Of a stretch of DNA of 64,000 bases, positions 40,581 to 49,708 are shown in pieces. The notes beneath the pieces were generated by a model that saw only the letters and a list, made by a program, of their open reading frames with translations, did not search any database and was not told the origin of the DNA. A program made the position numbers and the translations under genes. The number at the start of each line of letters is the position of its first letter. Within the stretch, counting starts at the first letter, position 1. This DNA is from Streptomyces sp. SS1-1 (GTDB lineage: Bacteria; Actinomycetota; Actinomycetes; Streptomycetales; Streptomycetaceae), in contig NZ_WBXN01000004.1 in assembly GCF_008973465.1 (NCBI RefSeq), positions 4,256,501 to 4,320,500 on the forward strand, in the 5' to 3' direction.

Positions 40581-41747
40581 ATGAGAGAGACAGCACCACA
40601 GCGGACCGCGCCCGCGCGTGCCCGCGCCGAGATCGACCTGGCCGCCCTGCGGGCCAACGTGCGGACCCTGCGCGGCCGCGCCCCCGGCGCCGCCCTGATG
40701 GCCGTCGTCAAGGCGGACGCGTACGGCCACGGGGCGCTTCCCTGTGCCCGCGCCGCGCTGGAGGCCGGGGCGACCTGGCTGGGCACGGCGACTCCCGAGG
40801 AGGCCCTCGCGCTGCGGGCCGCCGGGATCCAGGGCGTACGGATGATGTGCTGGCTGTGGACGCCCGGCGGGCCCTGGCAGGAGGCGATCGAGGCCGACCT
40901 CGACGTCTCCGTCAGCGCGATGTGGGCGCTGCGCGAGGTCACCGGGGCCGCCCGGCGGGCCGGGACGCCCGCGCGGGTGCAGCTCAAGGCCGACACCGGT
41001 CTCGGGCGGGGCGGCTGCCAGCCCGGCGACGACTGGGCCGAGCTGGTCCGTGAGGCGCTGCGCGCCGAGGCCGACGGCCTGATCCGGATCACCGGGCTGT
41101 GGTCCCACTTCGCCTGCGCCGACGAGCCGGGCCACCCCTCCATCGCCGCCCAGCTCGACCGCTTCCGAGAGATGACCGCGTACGCCGAGGAGCGGGGCGC
41201 GCGCCCCGAGGTGCGGCACATCGCGAACTCCCCGGCCACCCTCACGCTGCCCGAGAGCCACTTCGACCTGGTCCGCACCGGCATCGCCGTCTACGGCATC
41301 TCGCCCAGCCCCGAGCTGGGCAGCGCCGCCGACCTGGGGCTGCGTCCGGTGATGACGCTCTCGGCGTCCCTGGCCCTGGTCAAGCAGGTGCCCGGCGGGC
41401 ACGGCGTCAGCTACGGGCACCACTACGTCACCCCGGGCGAGACCACCCTCGGTCTCGTCCCGCTCGGGTACGCCGACGGCATCCCGCGGCACGCCTCCGG
41501 CGCCGGGCCGGTCCTGGTCGGCGGCAAGTGGCGGACGGTCGCCGGGCGGGTCGCCATGGACCAGTTCGTCGTCGACCTCGGCGGGGACGAGCCCGAGGCG
41601 GGCGCGAGGGCCGTGCTGTTCGGCCCCGGCGACGGCGGGGAGCCCACGGCCGAGGACTGGGCGCAGGCCGCGGGGACCATCGCGTACGAGGTCGTCACGC
41701 GCATCTCCGGACGCGTTCCCCGCGTCTATGTGGACGAGAGCCGGTAG
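40581..41747 (+). CDS. alr: Alanine racemase
   Basis: Makes D-alanine for peptidoglycan, using PLP. The 388-aa product has the PLP lysine Lys44 in VVKADAYGHG and the second catalytic tyrosine in GHGVSYGHHYVT. The C-terminal part has VAMDQFVVDLGG. No Shine-Dalgarno is visible; GACACT ends 9 nt before ATG 40581. It is the target of D-cycloserine. Confidence 0.96.
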   Translation: MRETAPQRTAPARARAEIDLAALRANVRTLRGRAPGAALMAVVKADAYGHGALPCARAALEAGATWLGTATPEEALALRAAGIQGVRMMCWLWTPGGPWQEAIEADLDVSVSAMWALREVTGAARRAGTPARVQLKADTGLGRGGCQPGDDWAELVREALRAEADGLIRITGLWSHFACADEPGHPSIAAQLDRFREMTAYAEERGARPEVRHIANSPATLTLPESHFDLVRTGIAVYGISPSPELGSAADLGLRPVMTLSASLALVKQVPGGHGVSYGHHYVTPGETTLGLVPLGYADGIPRHASGAGPVLVGGKWRTVAGRVAMDQFVVDLGGDEPEAGARAVLFGPGDGGEPTAEDWAQAAGTIAYEVVTRISGRVPRVYVDESR

Positions 41748-41927
41748 CCGGGGCCGCCGGTTCCGGGGCGAACCGCGGTGTGTGCCGCCACGCGGTTGCT
41801 ACCAGTGAGTACATTCATGTGAAAGAGGAACGAGAGGGGTAACCCGTAGCGGGACCCCGCTCGCACCACGGGCACCGTCCACCACCGTCGTCACACCGGC
41901 ACCGGACCCAGCGAAGAGGAGCGGTAC

Positions 41928-43172
41928 GTGAGCGAGAGCAGCGCGGAGGCCGCCGTCGCGGCCGTCGCCTCCGCCTCGGGGGCGGCCGCGAGCTGGCGCA
42001 GGGCGACCGGTCTCGCCGGCGCCGCGATAGGCGTGATCGCGGCCGGCGCGGCCGCCGGTGTCGCCATAGAGCGGATGACCGTGGGCCGGGGCATGCGCCA
42101 GAAGGCACGCCTCGCCCTCGACTCGGCGGGACCCTACGGCTCGCTGCGCGGCACCCCCGGCAAGGCGTACGCCGACGACGGCACCGAGCTGTACTACGAG
42201 GTCGACGACGTCGACCCCGAGGCCGCGCCCGCGCTCAGCCCCCGCCGTCGCCGGCTGTTCGGGCGCAAGGCGCCGACCCCCGTCACCGTCGTCTTCAGCC
42301 ACGGCTACTGCCTCAGCCAGGACTCCTGGCACTTCCAGCGGGCCGCGCTGCGGGGCGTCGTGCGCACCGTGCACTGGGACCAGCGCAGCCACGGGCGGTC
42401 CGGGCGCGGGGTCGCCCAGACGCAGGAGGACCGGCACGTCGACATCGAGCAGCTCGGCCGGGACCTGAAGGCCGTCATCGACGCGGCGGCGCCCGAGGGA
42501 CCGCTCGTGCTGGTCGGGCACTCCATGGGCGGGATGACCGTGATGGCGCTCGCCGACCAGTACCCCGAGCTGATCCGCGAGCGCGTCGTCGCCACCGCTC
42601 TCGTCGGTACGTCGTCCGGGCGGCTCGGCGAGGTCAACTTCGGGTTGCCCGTCGCGGGGGTGAACGCCGTGCGCCGTGTGCTGCCGGGCGTCCTCAAGGC
42701 GCTGGGGCAGCGTGCCGAGCTGGTGGAGAAGGGGCGGCGGGCCACCGCCGACCTGTTCGCGGGGATCATCAAGCGGTACTCGTTCTCGTCGCGGGACGTG
42801 GACCCGGCCATCGCCCGGTTCGCCGAGCGGATGATCGAGGGGACGCCGATCGACGTGGTCGCGGAGTTCTACCCGGCCTTCGCCGACCACGACAAGACCG
42901 AGGCGCTCGCCCTGTTCACCGGGATGCCGGTCCTCGTGCTGGCCGGCGTGGGCGACCTGGTCACCCCGAGCGAGCACAGCGAGGCCATCGCCGACCTGCT
43001 GCCGGAGGCCGAACTGGTGCTGGTGCCGGACGCCGGGCACCTGGTCATGCTGGAGCACCCGGAGGTGGTCACCGACCGCCTCGCGGACCTGCTCACCCGC
43101 GCGGGCGCGGTGCCCGCAGGGGCTACGGTTAGTGGCTATGGAAGCACCAGCAGCACCGCACAACGCGGGTGA
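41928..43172 (+). CDS. Alpha/beta hydrolase
   Basis: The 414-aa product has an N-terminal membrane helix (about 24-48, GLAGAAIGVIAAGAAAGVAIE) and then an alpha/beta-hydrolase domain with the nucleophile elbow GHSMGGM, an acid region around LAGVGDLVTP and a late His in PDAGHLVMLEHPE. A non-standard insert RRRRLFGRKAPTP precedes the first strand. GTG 41928 has GAGGAG upstream. Its end overlaps tsaE by 35 bp, suggesting coupled expression with the t6A genes. Substrate unknown. Confidence 0.88.
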   Translation: MSESSAEAAVAAVASASGAAASWRRATGLAGAAIGVIAAGAAAGVAIERMTVGRGMRQKARLALDSAGPYGSLRGTPGKAYADDGTELYYEVDDVDPEAAPALSPRRRRLFGRKAPTPVTVVFSHGYCLSQDSWHFQRAALRGVVRTVHWDQRSHGRSGRGVAQTQEDRHVDIEQLGRDLKAVIDAAAPEGPLVLVGHSMGGMTVMALADQYPELIRERVVATALVGTSSGRLGEVNFGLPVAGVNAVRRVLPGVLKALGQRAELVEKGRRATADLFAGIIKRYSFSSRDVDPAIARFAERMIEGTPIDVVAEFYPAFADHDKTEALALFTGMPVLVLAGVGDLVTPSEHSEAIADLLPEAELVLVPDAGHLVMLEHPEVVTDRLADLLTRAGAVPAGATVSGYGSTSSTAQRG

Positions 43173-43650
43173 CCTTCAGCTGACCGTCACCTCCCCCGAG
43201 CAGATGCGGGAACTCGGCCGGCGACTCGCCAAGCTGCTGCGCGCCGGCGACCTCCTGATGCTCAGCGGGGAGCTCGGCGCGGGCAAGACGACGCTGACCC
43301 GGGGGCTCGGCGAGGGCCTGGGGGTCCGGGGCGCGGTGACGTCCCCGACCTTCGTGATCGCCCGGGTCCACCCGTCGCTCGGCGACGGCCCGCCGCTCGT
43401 CCACGTCGACGCCTACCGGCTGTCCGGCGGCCTGGACGAGATGGAGGACCTCGACCTGGACGTCTCGCTGCCCGAGTCGGTCGTCGTCGTGGAGTGGGGC
43501 GAGGGCAAGGTCGAGGAGCTGACCGAGGAGCGGCTCCAGGTCGTGATCCACCGGGCCGTCGGCGACACCACCGACGAGGTGCGGCAGGTGACGGTGACCG
43601 GGCTCGGCGCGCGCTGGGCGGCCGCGGACCTCAGCGTGCTGTCCGCCTGA
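43138..43650 (+). CDS. tsaE: tRNA t6A biosynthesis ATPase TsaE
   Basis: The ATPase partner of the TsaB-TsaD complex that makes threonylcarbamoyl-adenosine at position 37 of ANN-decoding tRNAs. The 170-aa product has the P-loop GELGAGKT at 44-51, TSPTFVIARVH and the VVVVEWGEG acidic motif. ATG 43138 is preferred over GTG 43132; TACGGT (43124-43129) ends 8 nt before it. It overlaps the hydrolase gene by 35 bp. tsaB and tsaD lie 1-2 kb downstream. Confidence 0.95.
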   Translation: MEAPAAPHNAGDLQLTVTSPEQMRELGRRLAKLLRAGDLLMLSGELGAGKTTLTRGLGEGLGVRGAVTSPTFVIARVHPSLGDGPPLVHVDAYRLSGGLDEMEDLDLDVSLPESVVVVEWGEGKVEELTEERLQVVIHRAVGDTTDEVRQVTVTGLGARWAAADLSVLSA

Positions 43651-43746
43651 CGTCCCGCGGGCCGGGGCCGGCCGCGCCTCGTTCCGACAACGTGTCGGGA
43701 AAACGTTGCGTTCGTGGTCGTGGGCGTGGTCACATGGTAGCCAGTC

Positions 43747-43770
43747 CGTGGTTAGGCGTGCCTAACCACG
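43747..43770. promoter_or_regulatory. Perfect 24-bp palindrome resembling an iron box
   Basis: Arms CGTGGTTAGGC (43747-43757) and GCCTAACCACG (43760-43770) around GT form a flawless inverted repeat. The core GGTTAGGCnnnCCTAA overlaps the DmdR/IdeR iron-box consensus (TTAGGTTAGGCT-ACCTAA) at most positions. It lies 26 nt upstream of the small gene at 43797. A second palindrome, CCGACA-ACG-TGTCGG, lies at 43684-43698. Confidence 0.7.
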
Positions 43771-43796
43771 CCCGCCCCCGACCTCAGGAGGCGTCC

Positions 43797-43973
43797 ATGC
43801 CGGCACCGGAGCACACGGCCCACGGTGAGGCGCGGCCCCACCCGCCGGCCCATGGCGTCCCGCTGTCCGTGCGCGACCTGCTGGCGGCCAACGCCGCCGC
43901 GTGGATCGTCTCGACACCCCCGCGCGCACCCGAGCCCCGTCCGGCCGCCGAGCCGCGGCCCGAGGCCGCCTGA
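43797..43973 (+). CDS. Small Ala/Pro/His-rich protein, 58 aa, unknown function
   Basis: ATG 43797 with AGGAGG 5 nt upstream gives a 58-residue product. It has a His-containing start (MPAPEHTAHGEARPHPPAHG), a central helix-like segment VPLSVRDLLAANAAAWIVSTP and an Ala/Pro/Arg/Glu tail. There is no signal peptide, membrane helix or cysteine. The strong ribosome binding site, and a perfect palindrome just upstream that looks like an iron-regulator site, argue that it is a real, regulated gene. Family not recognised. Confidence 0.7.
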   Translation: MPAPEHTAHGEARPHPPAHGVPLSVRDLLAANAAAWIVSTPPRAPEPRPAAEPRPEAA

Positions 43974-43995
43974 CCCGAGGGCCCGGCCCGGGCGG

Positions 43996-44547
43996 TCAGG
44001 GGACCACGACCACCGTGCGGCCGATCGTCGCGAACTCCCACATCGCGGTGCCGTCGCCGCGCGACTCGCGGATGCCGCCCGTCCGTGCCGTGGGGTCCGG
44101 CTGCGGGGTGCCGCCCGGCACGGCCGCGCTGAAGCCGATCGTCACGTCGTCCACCGTCGCGAACCGCACCACGTGCTCCACGGGCAGCCCGTCGGTCCCG
44201 GTGACCGAACTGGAGCGCGACCCGACCGTGTAGGTGCCCGGCGCGGGGTCGACCGATCCGGGGGTCACCCGGAACGTCCGCTTGACCTTGTCGCCGTCCC
44301 CGACCAGCCACACCCGGTCGTCGCCCAGGGCGTACACGACCCGCTCGCCGGTGCCGGACAGGGCGGGCAGCGCCTCGGGGTCTCGGTCGTCCCGGGCGGC
44401 CTCGGAGGTGACGGCGCGAAGCGAGCCGCCGGGGCGCTCGCCCAGGTCGGGCGGCATGTTCGCGGCGGCCTGGAAGGTGAGGAGGCCGACCGCCACGAGG
44501 GCGGCCGCGGTCAGGCCCACGACGAATCCGGAACTGCTGCCCGCCAC
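43996..44547 (-). CDS. Membrane-anchored protein of unknown function
   Basis: The 183-aa product starts with a membrane helix (VAGSSSGFVVGLTAAALVAVGLLTFQAAA). An extracytoplasmic beta-rich domain follows (RVWLVGDGDKVKRTFRVTPGSVDPAPGTYTVGSRS ... GGIRESRGDGTAMWEFATIGRTVVVV). The GGIRESRGDG stretch resembles the active-site surroundings of YkuD/L,D-transpeptidase folds (G-hR), but the catalytic cysteine is missing, so any resemblance is structural at most. GTG 44547 is chosen for GAGG 8 nt upstream; further GTG starts lie just before it. Confidence 0.7.
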   Translation of the reverse strand: MAGSSSGFVVGLTAAALVAVGLLTFQAAANMPPDLGERPGGSLRAVTSEAARDDRDPEALPALSGTGERVVYALGDDRVWLVGDGDKVKRTFRVTPGSVDPAPGTYTVGSRSSSVTGTDGLPVEHVVRFATVDDVTIGFSAAVPGGTPQPDPTARTGGIRESRGDGTAMWEFATIGRTVVVVP

Positions 44548-44658
44548 CGTCACCACCTCAGCGTTCGCTCGCGCCACGTGATCAAGCCGACCGTAGCAGT
44601 CACCGTCCGCCCGACCGGGGCGGCACTTCCGGAGGCCCGGGCGCCGTAGGCTGTTCGC

Positions 44659-45315
44659 GTGCTCTTGCTCGCTCTGGATACCGCCACCCCCGCCGTCACC
44701 GTCGCGCTGCACGACGGCACGGACGTCATCGCCTCCTCGAGCCAGGTGGACGCGCGCCGGCACGGCGAGCTGCTGCTGCCGGCCGTCGACCGGGTCCTCG
44801 CCGAGGCCGGTGTGCAGCTGGACGCCGTCACCGGCGTCGTCGTGGGCATCGGCCCCGGCCCCTACACCGGACTGCGGGTCGGCCTGATGACCGCCGACAC
44901 CTTCGGGCTCGTCCTCGGCGTCCCCGTGCACGGCGTGTGCACGCTGGACGGCCTCGCCTACGCCGCCGACATCGAGAAGGGCCCCTTCGTCGTGGCGACC
45001 GACGCCCGGCGCAAGGAGGTCTACTGGGCCCGGTACGCCGACTCCCGCACCCGGCTGACCGACCCGGCCGTCGACCGGCCCGCCGACATCGCCGCCGAGG
45101 TGGCCGGACTGCCCGCCGTCGGCGCCGGCGCCCTGCTCTACCCCGACACGTTCCCGCGCGCCCACGAGCCCGAGCACGTGTCGGCGGCCGCCCTGGCCGC
45201 GCTGGCCGCCGAACGGCTGGCCGCGGGGGAGGAGCTGCCCGCGCCCCGGCCGCTGTACCTGCGCCGCCCCGACGCCCAGGTCCCCAAGAACTACAAGGTG
45301 GTCACCCCCAAGTGA
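44659..45315 (+). CDS. tsaB: tRNA t6A biosynthesis protein TsaB
   Basis: A paralogue of TsaD that scaffolds the t6A complex. The 218-aa product begins MLLLALDTATPAVTVALHD and has GIGPGPYTGLRVGLMTADTF. TAGGCT (44647-44652) ends 6 nt before GTG 44659 with no Shine-Dalgarno, so translation is likely leaderless. Its stop overlaps rimI by 4 nt (GTGA). Confidence 0.95.
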   Translation: MLLLALDTATPAVTVALHDGTDVIASSSQVDARRHGELLLPAVDRVLAEAGVQLDAVTGVVVGIGPGPYTGLRVGLMTADTFGLVLGVPVHGVCTLDGLAYAADIEKGPFVVATDARRKEVYWARYADSRTRLTDPAVDRPADIAAEVAGLPAVGAGALLYPDTFPRAHEPEHVSAAALAALAAERLAAGEELPAPRPLYLRRPDAQVPKNYKVVTPK

Positions 45316-45863
45316 CCGGACCCGAGACCGCCACCGGCGGAGCCGAGGGCCCCACCCTGCGCGAGATGCGCTGGTGGGACATCGACCCCGTGCTGGAGCT
45401 GGAGAAGGAACTCTTCCCGGAGGACGCCTGGTCCCGGGGCATGTTCTGGTCCGAACTCGCCCACTCCCGCGGGCCCGAGGCCACCCGCCGCTACGTCGTC
45501 GCCGAGCGGGACGGGCGCCTCGTCGGCTACGCCGGGCTCGCCTCCGCCGGCGACCTGGCCGACGTCCAGACCATCGCCGTCGCCCGCGACCACTGGGGGA
45601 CCGGACTCGGTGGCCGGCTGCTGGCCGAACTGCTCCGCGCGGCCACCGAGTTCGAGTGCGCCGAGGTGATGCTGGAGTGCCGGGTGGACAACGTCCGCGC
45701 GCAGAAGCTCTACGAGCGCTTCGGCTTCGAGGCCATCGGCTTCCGGCGCGGCTACTACCAGCCGGGGAACGTGGACGCCCTGGTGATGCGACTGACCACA
45801 GCGCCCGACAGCGGCAGCGCCGCGGGTGACGACTCCGTACAAGGAACTGAGATCAATGGCTGA
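45312..45863 (+). CDS. rimI: Ribosomal protein S18 alanine N-acetyltransferase
   Basis: A GNAT enzyme acetylating the N-terminus of S18, and possibly EF-Tu or others. The 183-aa product has [23 protein letters not shown], the acetyl-CoA loop [15 protein letters not shown] and the [28 protein letters not shown] motif typical of RimI. GTG 45312 overlaps the tsaB stop. The C-terminal 20 residues are an actinobacterial tail overlapping the start of tsaD. Confidence 0.94.
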   Translation: MTGPETATGGAEGPTLREMRWWDIDPVLELEKELFPEDAWSRGMFWSELAHSRGPEATRRYVVAERDGRLVGYAGLASAGDLADVQTIAVARDHWGTGLGGRLLAELLRAATEFECAEVMLECRVDNVRAQKLYERFGFEAIGFRRGYYQPGNVDALVMRLTTAPDSGSAAGDDSVQGTEING

Positions 45864-46956
45864 CTCGCGGGACGAACCCCTCGTTCTGGGCATCGAGACC
45901 TCGTGCGACGAGACCGGCGTCGGCATCGTCCGCGGCACCACCCTGCTCGCCGACGCCGTGGCCTCCAGCGTCGACGAGCACGCCCGCTTCGGCGGTGTCG
46001 TGCCCGAGGTCGCCTCCCGGGCCCATCTGGAGGCCATGGTCCCGACCATCGACCGGGCGCTGAAGGAGGCGGGCGTCAGCGCCCGCGACCTCGACGGTGT
46101 CGCCGTCACGGCCGGTCCCGGCCTCGCGGGCGCGCTGCTGGTCGGCGTGTCGGCGGCCAAGGCGTACGCCTACGCCCTCGGCAAGCCGCTGTACGGCGTC
46201 AACCACCTCGCCTCGCACATCTGCGTGGACCAGCTGGAGCACGGGCCGCTCCCGGAGCCGACGATGGCGCTGCTGGTGTCCGGCGGGCACTCCTCGCTGC
46301 TGCTGTCCTCCGACATCACCTCCGACGTGCGCCCGATGGGCGCGACCATCGACGACGCGGCGGGCGAGGCGTTCGACAAGATCGCCCGCGTGCTGAACCT
46401 CGGCTTCCCCGGCGGCCCCGTCATCGACCGCTACGCCCGCGAGGGCGACCCGGAGGCGATCGCCTTCCCGCGCGGTCTGACCGGCCCGCGCGACCCGGCG
46501 TACGACTTCTCCTTCTCCGGCCTGAAGACCGCCGTCGCCCGCTGGATCGAGGCGAAGCGGGCCGTCGGCGAGGAGGTGCCGGTGCGGGACGTCGCGGCGT
46601 CCTTCCAGGAGGCGGTCGTCGACGTGCTGACCCGCAAGGCCGTACGGGCCTGCAAGGACGAGGGCGTCGACCATCTGATGATCGGCGGTGGCGTGGCCGC
46701 CAACTCCCGGCTGCGGGCGCTGGCCCAGGAGCGCTGCGAGGCGGCCGGCATCCGGCTGCGGGTGCCCCGGCCGAAGCTGTGCACGGACAACGGCGCGATG
46801 GTCGCCGCGCTCGGCGCCGAGATGGTCGCGCGCAACCGGGCGGCGTCCGACTGGGACCTGTCGGCGGACTCCTCGCTGCCGGTCACGGACCCGCATGTGC
46901 CGGGCACCGGGCACGACCATGTGCACGAGGTGAGCAAGGAGAACCTGTACTCGTGA
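45856..46956 (+). CDS. tsaD: tRNA N6-adenosine threonylcarbamoyltransferase TsaD
   Basis: The catalytic subunit of the t6A complex. The 366-aa product has an ASKHA ATPase fold beginning [15 protein letters not shown] and the metal-binding His117 and His121 (NHLASH). [15 protein letters not shown] and [10 protein letters not shown] come late in the sequence. ATG 45856 is preferred, with AAGGA upstream, over GTG 45826. It overlaps rimI by 8 nt and the next small gene by 4 nt (GTGA). The order tsaB-rimI-tsaD is classic. Confidence 0.96.
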   Translation: MADSRDEPLVLGIETSCDETGVGIVRGTTLLADAVASSVDEHARFGGVVPEVASRAHLEAMVPTIDRALKEAGVSARDLDGVAVTAGPGLAGALLVGVSAAKAYAYALGKPLYGVNHLASHICVDQLEHGPLPEPTMALLVSGGHSSLLLSSDITSDVRPMGATIDDAAGEAFDKIARVLNLGFPGGPVIDRYAREGDPEAIAFPRGLTGPRDPAYDFSFSGLKTAVARWIEAKRAVGEEVPVRDVAASFQEAVVDVLTRKAVRACKDEGVDHLMIGGGVAANSRLRALAQERCEAAGIRLRVPRPKLCTDNGAMVAALGAEMVARNRAASDWDLSADSSLPVTDPHVPGTGHDHVHEVSKENLYS

Positions 46957-47231
46957 CCGTCGCCCTGATGTGGGAGGCGCGGGCGGTGCCCGGGCGGGGC
47001 GAGGACCTGCTCGCCTGGGCGCGGGCGCAGGAGCTGCCCCGGCCGCCGCTGCGCCGGGAGACCTTCCGGGCCGCGCAGGACCGGGTCCTGGTCGTCACGT
47101 GGTGGGACGCGGCCGCCGACGCCGACGTCCCGGAACTGCCGGAACCCGACGGCGAGCTGGTCACCCGGGCCGTGCACCGGTGGCGGTTCGAGTCGCTCGG
47201 CACGGAGGGTTCCGGCCGGTCCGGCGACTGA
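46953..47231 (+). CDS. Small protein of unknown function, ferredoxin-fold-like
   Basis: The 92-aa product begins [22 protein letters not shown], contains [22 protein letters not shown] and ends [18 protein letters not shown]. The pattern of short strands with Trp resembles the antibiotic-biosynthesis-monooxygenase (dimeric ferredoxin-like) fold. GTG 46953 overlaps the tsaD stop by 4 nt, so it is translationally coupled to t6A synthesis. I do not know its function. Confidence 0.75.
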   Translation: MTVALMWEARAVPGRGEDLLAWARAQELPRPPLRRETFRAAQDRVLVVTWWDAAADADVPELPEPDGELVTRAVHRWRFESLGTEGSGRSGD

Positions 47232-47259
47232 GGGGGCCGCCCCCGCGACCATCCCGGAT

Positions 47260-47291
47260 CGAAGGTTTCGTTCCCGGTTTCGAATGTTCCG
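47260..47291. promoter_or_regulatory. Double CGAA-N3-TTCG operator before lacI
   Basis: CGAAGGTTTCG (47260-47270) is a perfect CGAA-N3-TTCG palindrome. CGAATGTTCCG (47281-47291) matches with one change. Their centres are 21 bp apart, the same spacing as the pair before the xylanase. They lie 25 nt upstream of a promoter TTCGTC (47316-47321), 17 bp, TACGAT (47339-47344). Confidence 0.65.
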
Positions 47292-47351
47292 GTGAAGGGA
47301 GTGGGCCGGAGGGGGTTCGTCCTCGGGCCGGGCGGGGTTACGATCGCCGCC

Positions 47352-48440
47352 ATGACAGCCCGTGAGACCGCCGCATCCCGGACGGCCGAGCCGGACAACC
47401 GGCCGGCACCGCCGACGGCCCCGACGACCGGCCGGTCCGGGCGGACGGCCACGCTCGCCGAGATCGCCCGCGAGGCCGGCGTCTCGGCCCCGACTGTTTC
47501 GAAGGTCCTCAACGGACGCGCGGACGTCGCCCCGGGCACCCGCAGCCGCGTCGAGGAGCTGCTGCGCACCCACGGCTACCGCCGCCGCCGGGCCGAGACC
47601 GGCCGCTCGCCCCTGATCGACCTGGTCTTCCACGAACTGGAGAGCGCCTGGGCGATGGAGGTCATCCGGGGCGTCGAGAACGTGGCCCGGGACGCGGGGC
47701 TGAGCGTCGTGCTCAGCGAGAGCGCGGGGCGCCACACCCCGGGCCGGACCTGGGCCGACCAGGTCGCCGCGCGCCGCCCGCACGGGGTGATCCTCGTGCT
47801 GTCCGGCCTCGACGAGCCCCAGCGGGCGCTGCTGACCAGTCGTTCCATCCCGTTCGTGGTGATGGACCCGGCGGGCGACCCGGGCGCCGACGTGCCGTCC
47901 ATCGGCGCGACCAACTGGCAGGGCGGCCTCGCCGCCACCCGCCATCTCATCGAGCTCGGGCACCGGCGGATCGGCGCGATCACCGGGCCGTCCCGGATGA
48001 TGTGCAGCCGCGCCCGCCTCGACGGTTACCGCGCCGCCCTGGAGACCGCCGGGCTGACGGTCGACCAGGACCTGATCAGGACCGGCGACTTCCACCACGA
48101 GACCGGCTACCGGGAGGGCCTGGACCTGCTGCGCCGCCCGGACCGGCCCACCGCGGTCTTCGCCGGCAACGACCTGCAGGCGCTCGGTCTGTACGAGGCC
48201 GCGCGGGAGCTCGGGCTGCGGGTGCCGGAGGACCTCAGCGTCGTCGGGTTCGACGACCTGCCGGTCGCGCGCTGGGTCGGGCCGCCGCTGACCACCGTGC
48301 GGCAGCCGCTGACGGAGATGGCGGAGGCGGCGGCCAAGCTGGTGCTGGACCTGGCCAGGGAGCAGCCCACGGCGACCAGGGTGGACCTGGCGACGAGCCT
48401 GGTGGTGCGCAGCAGCACGGCCCCGGCACCCCAGCGGTGA
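47352..48440 (+). CDS. LacI-family transcriptional regulator
   Basis: The 362-aa product has a Pro/Thr-rich lead of about 32 residues, the LacI helix-turn-helix and hinge ([39 protein letters not shown]), and a periplasmic-binding-protein-like sugar domain. ATG 47352 is chosen because TACGAT ends 7 nt before it, the leaderless pattern. No sugar operon adjoins it. The CGAA-type operator pair in its own promoter region, matching the xylanase pair, makes it a candidate for control of xylan use and of itself. Sugar ligand unknown; xylobiose is a guess. Confidence 0.9.
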   Translation: MTARETAASRTAEPDNRPAPPTAPTTGRSGRTATLAEIAREAGVSAPTVSKVLNGRADVAPGTRSRVEELLRTHGYRRRRAETGRSPLIDLVFHELESAWAMEVIRGVENVARDAGLSVVLSESAGRHTPGRTWADQVAARRPHGVILVLSGLDEPQRALLTSRSIPFVVMDPAGDPGADVPSIGATNWQGGLAATRHLIELGHRRIGAITGPSRMMCSRARLDGYRAALETAGLTVDQDLIRTGDFHHETGYREGLDLLRRPDRPTAVFAGNDLQALGLYEAARELGLRVPEDLSVVGFDDLPVARWVGPPLTTVRQPLTEMAEAAAKLVLDLAREQPTATRVDLATSLVVRSSTAPAPQR

Positions 48441-48449
48441 CACCCGGCG

Positions 48450-48460
48450 CGAAACATTCG
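48450..48460 (+). promoter_or_regulatory. Exact copy of the xylanase operator core
   Basis: CGAAACATTCG, identical to 7362-7372, lies 10 nt after lacI and 89 nt before the LCP gene. No partner site is seen 21 bp away on either side. It may be an auxiliary operator or chance. Confidence 0.45.
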
Positions 48461-48548
48461 GCTGCCCCCTGAGAGAAGTCTGAGAATTTCGCGAGAAAAG
48501 CCGCCCTGGGCTGTCTGGCCGTAATAATTCGGACGTACGTTCCTGTCC

Positions 48549-49598
48549 ATGAGGGGAAGCGGGCGGGGATCGGGTGGGGACGACGGGGGACGCGGACGCC
48601 GGCGGGCGACCGTGTGGCGCAGGGCGGGGATCGCCCTCGCGGCCTTACTGGCCCTGGCGGTCGGGGCGGCGGCCTGGGCCTACCGGCATCTCGACGACAA
48701 CATCACCGGTGTCGACATCGACCAGGCGCTGGGCGACGACCGTCCGCCCCGGGTCATGACGACCCCGTCGCCGTCGGCGTCACCGCTGCCGACGGAGGCG
48801 CTGAACATCCTGGTCCTCGGCTCGGACTCGCGCAGCGGCGCGGCCAACAAGAAGCTCGGCGGCGGTGACAGCGGGGGCGCCCGCTCGGACACGGCGATGG
48901 TGTTCCACATCGACGCCGGCCGCACCACGGCCACGGTCGTGAGCATCCCGCGCGACACCCTGGTCACCCGGCCGTCCTGCCCGCTGCCGTCGGGCGGCTC
49001 GACCCGGAAGGCGTACCAGGCCATGTTCAACAGCGCCTACGCGCTGGGCGGTCCGGTCTGCGCGGTCAAGACGGCCGAGTCGCTGACCGGTGTGCGGATG
49101 GACCACTACGTCGAGCTCGACTTCTCCGGGTTCGCGAAGCTGGTGGACGCCCTCGGCGGGGTCACCGTCACCACGGACGAGGACATCCACGACGACGACA
49201 GCCACCTGGACCTCGCGGCCGGCACCCACCACCTCGACGGCAAGCAGGCGCTGGCGCTGGCCCGCACCCGGCACGGCATCGGCAACGGAAGCGACCTGGG
49301 CCGTATCGAGCTCCAGCAGAAGCTGGTGAAGGCGCTGCTCGACCAGATCTCCGCCACCGACCTGCTCACCGACCCCGCGCGGCTCTACCGCGTCGCCGAC
49401 GCGGTCACCGGCGCCCTGACCACGGACACGGGGCTGGACTCGCTGAGCGAGCTGACCGGCCTCGGGCAGAGCCTGCGGGGGCTGGCGTCGGACGGCGTGA
49501 AGACCCTGACCATGCCGGTCGTGCCCGCGCCGTCCAACCACAACCGGGTGGTCGCGGACGAGCCGGAGGCGAGCGAACTGTGGAAGTCGCTGCGCTGA
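48549..49598 (+). CDS. LCP (LytR-CpsA-Psr) family cell-wall ligase
   Basis: The 349-aa product has a basic Gly/Arg cytoplasmic start, one membrane helix at about 26-46 ([19 protein letters not shown]) and an extracytoplasmic LCP domain. LCP signs are [36 protein letters not shown] and [16 protein letters not shown], with a late [19 protein letters not shown] arginine motif. Such enzymes attach teichoic or other polymers to peptidoglycan. TACGTT (48536-48541) ends 7 nt before ATG 48549: leaderless pattern. Confidence 0.92.
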   Translation: MRGSGRGSGGDDGGRGRRRATVWRRAGIALAALLALAVGAAAWAYRHLDDNITGVDIDQALGDDRPPRVMTTPSPSASPLPTEALNILVLGSDSRSGAANKKLGGGDSGGARSDTAMVFHIDAGRTTATVVSIPRDTLVTRPSCPLPSGGSTRKAYQAMFNSAYALGGPVCAVKTAESLTGVRMDHYVELDFSGFAKLVDALGGVTVTTDEDIHDDDSHLDLAAGTHHLDGKQALALARTRHGIGNGSDLGRIELQQKLVKALLDQISATDLLTDPARLYRVADAVTGALTTDTGLDSLSELTGLGQSLRGLASDGVKTLTMPVVPAPSNHNRVVADEPEASELWKSLR

Positions 49599-49708
49599 AA
49601 GAAGCTTTTCCGGGAAATCCTCGAGGACGTGTCGATCCGGCGCCCGGCCGTTCGACGCAGGGGTGAGAGGCCGGGAAGGGCCCGGCCACCGCAGCACGAG
49701 GAGTCACC

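Noticed and set aside
43994-44020. Terminator or attenuator at the end of the gene at 43996
   Set aside because: Only short GC complementarity was present, with no convincing stem.
46431-48443. A 670-codon minus-strand frame
   Set aside because: It is antisense to tsaD and lacI and has no recognisable domain or ribosome binding site.
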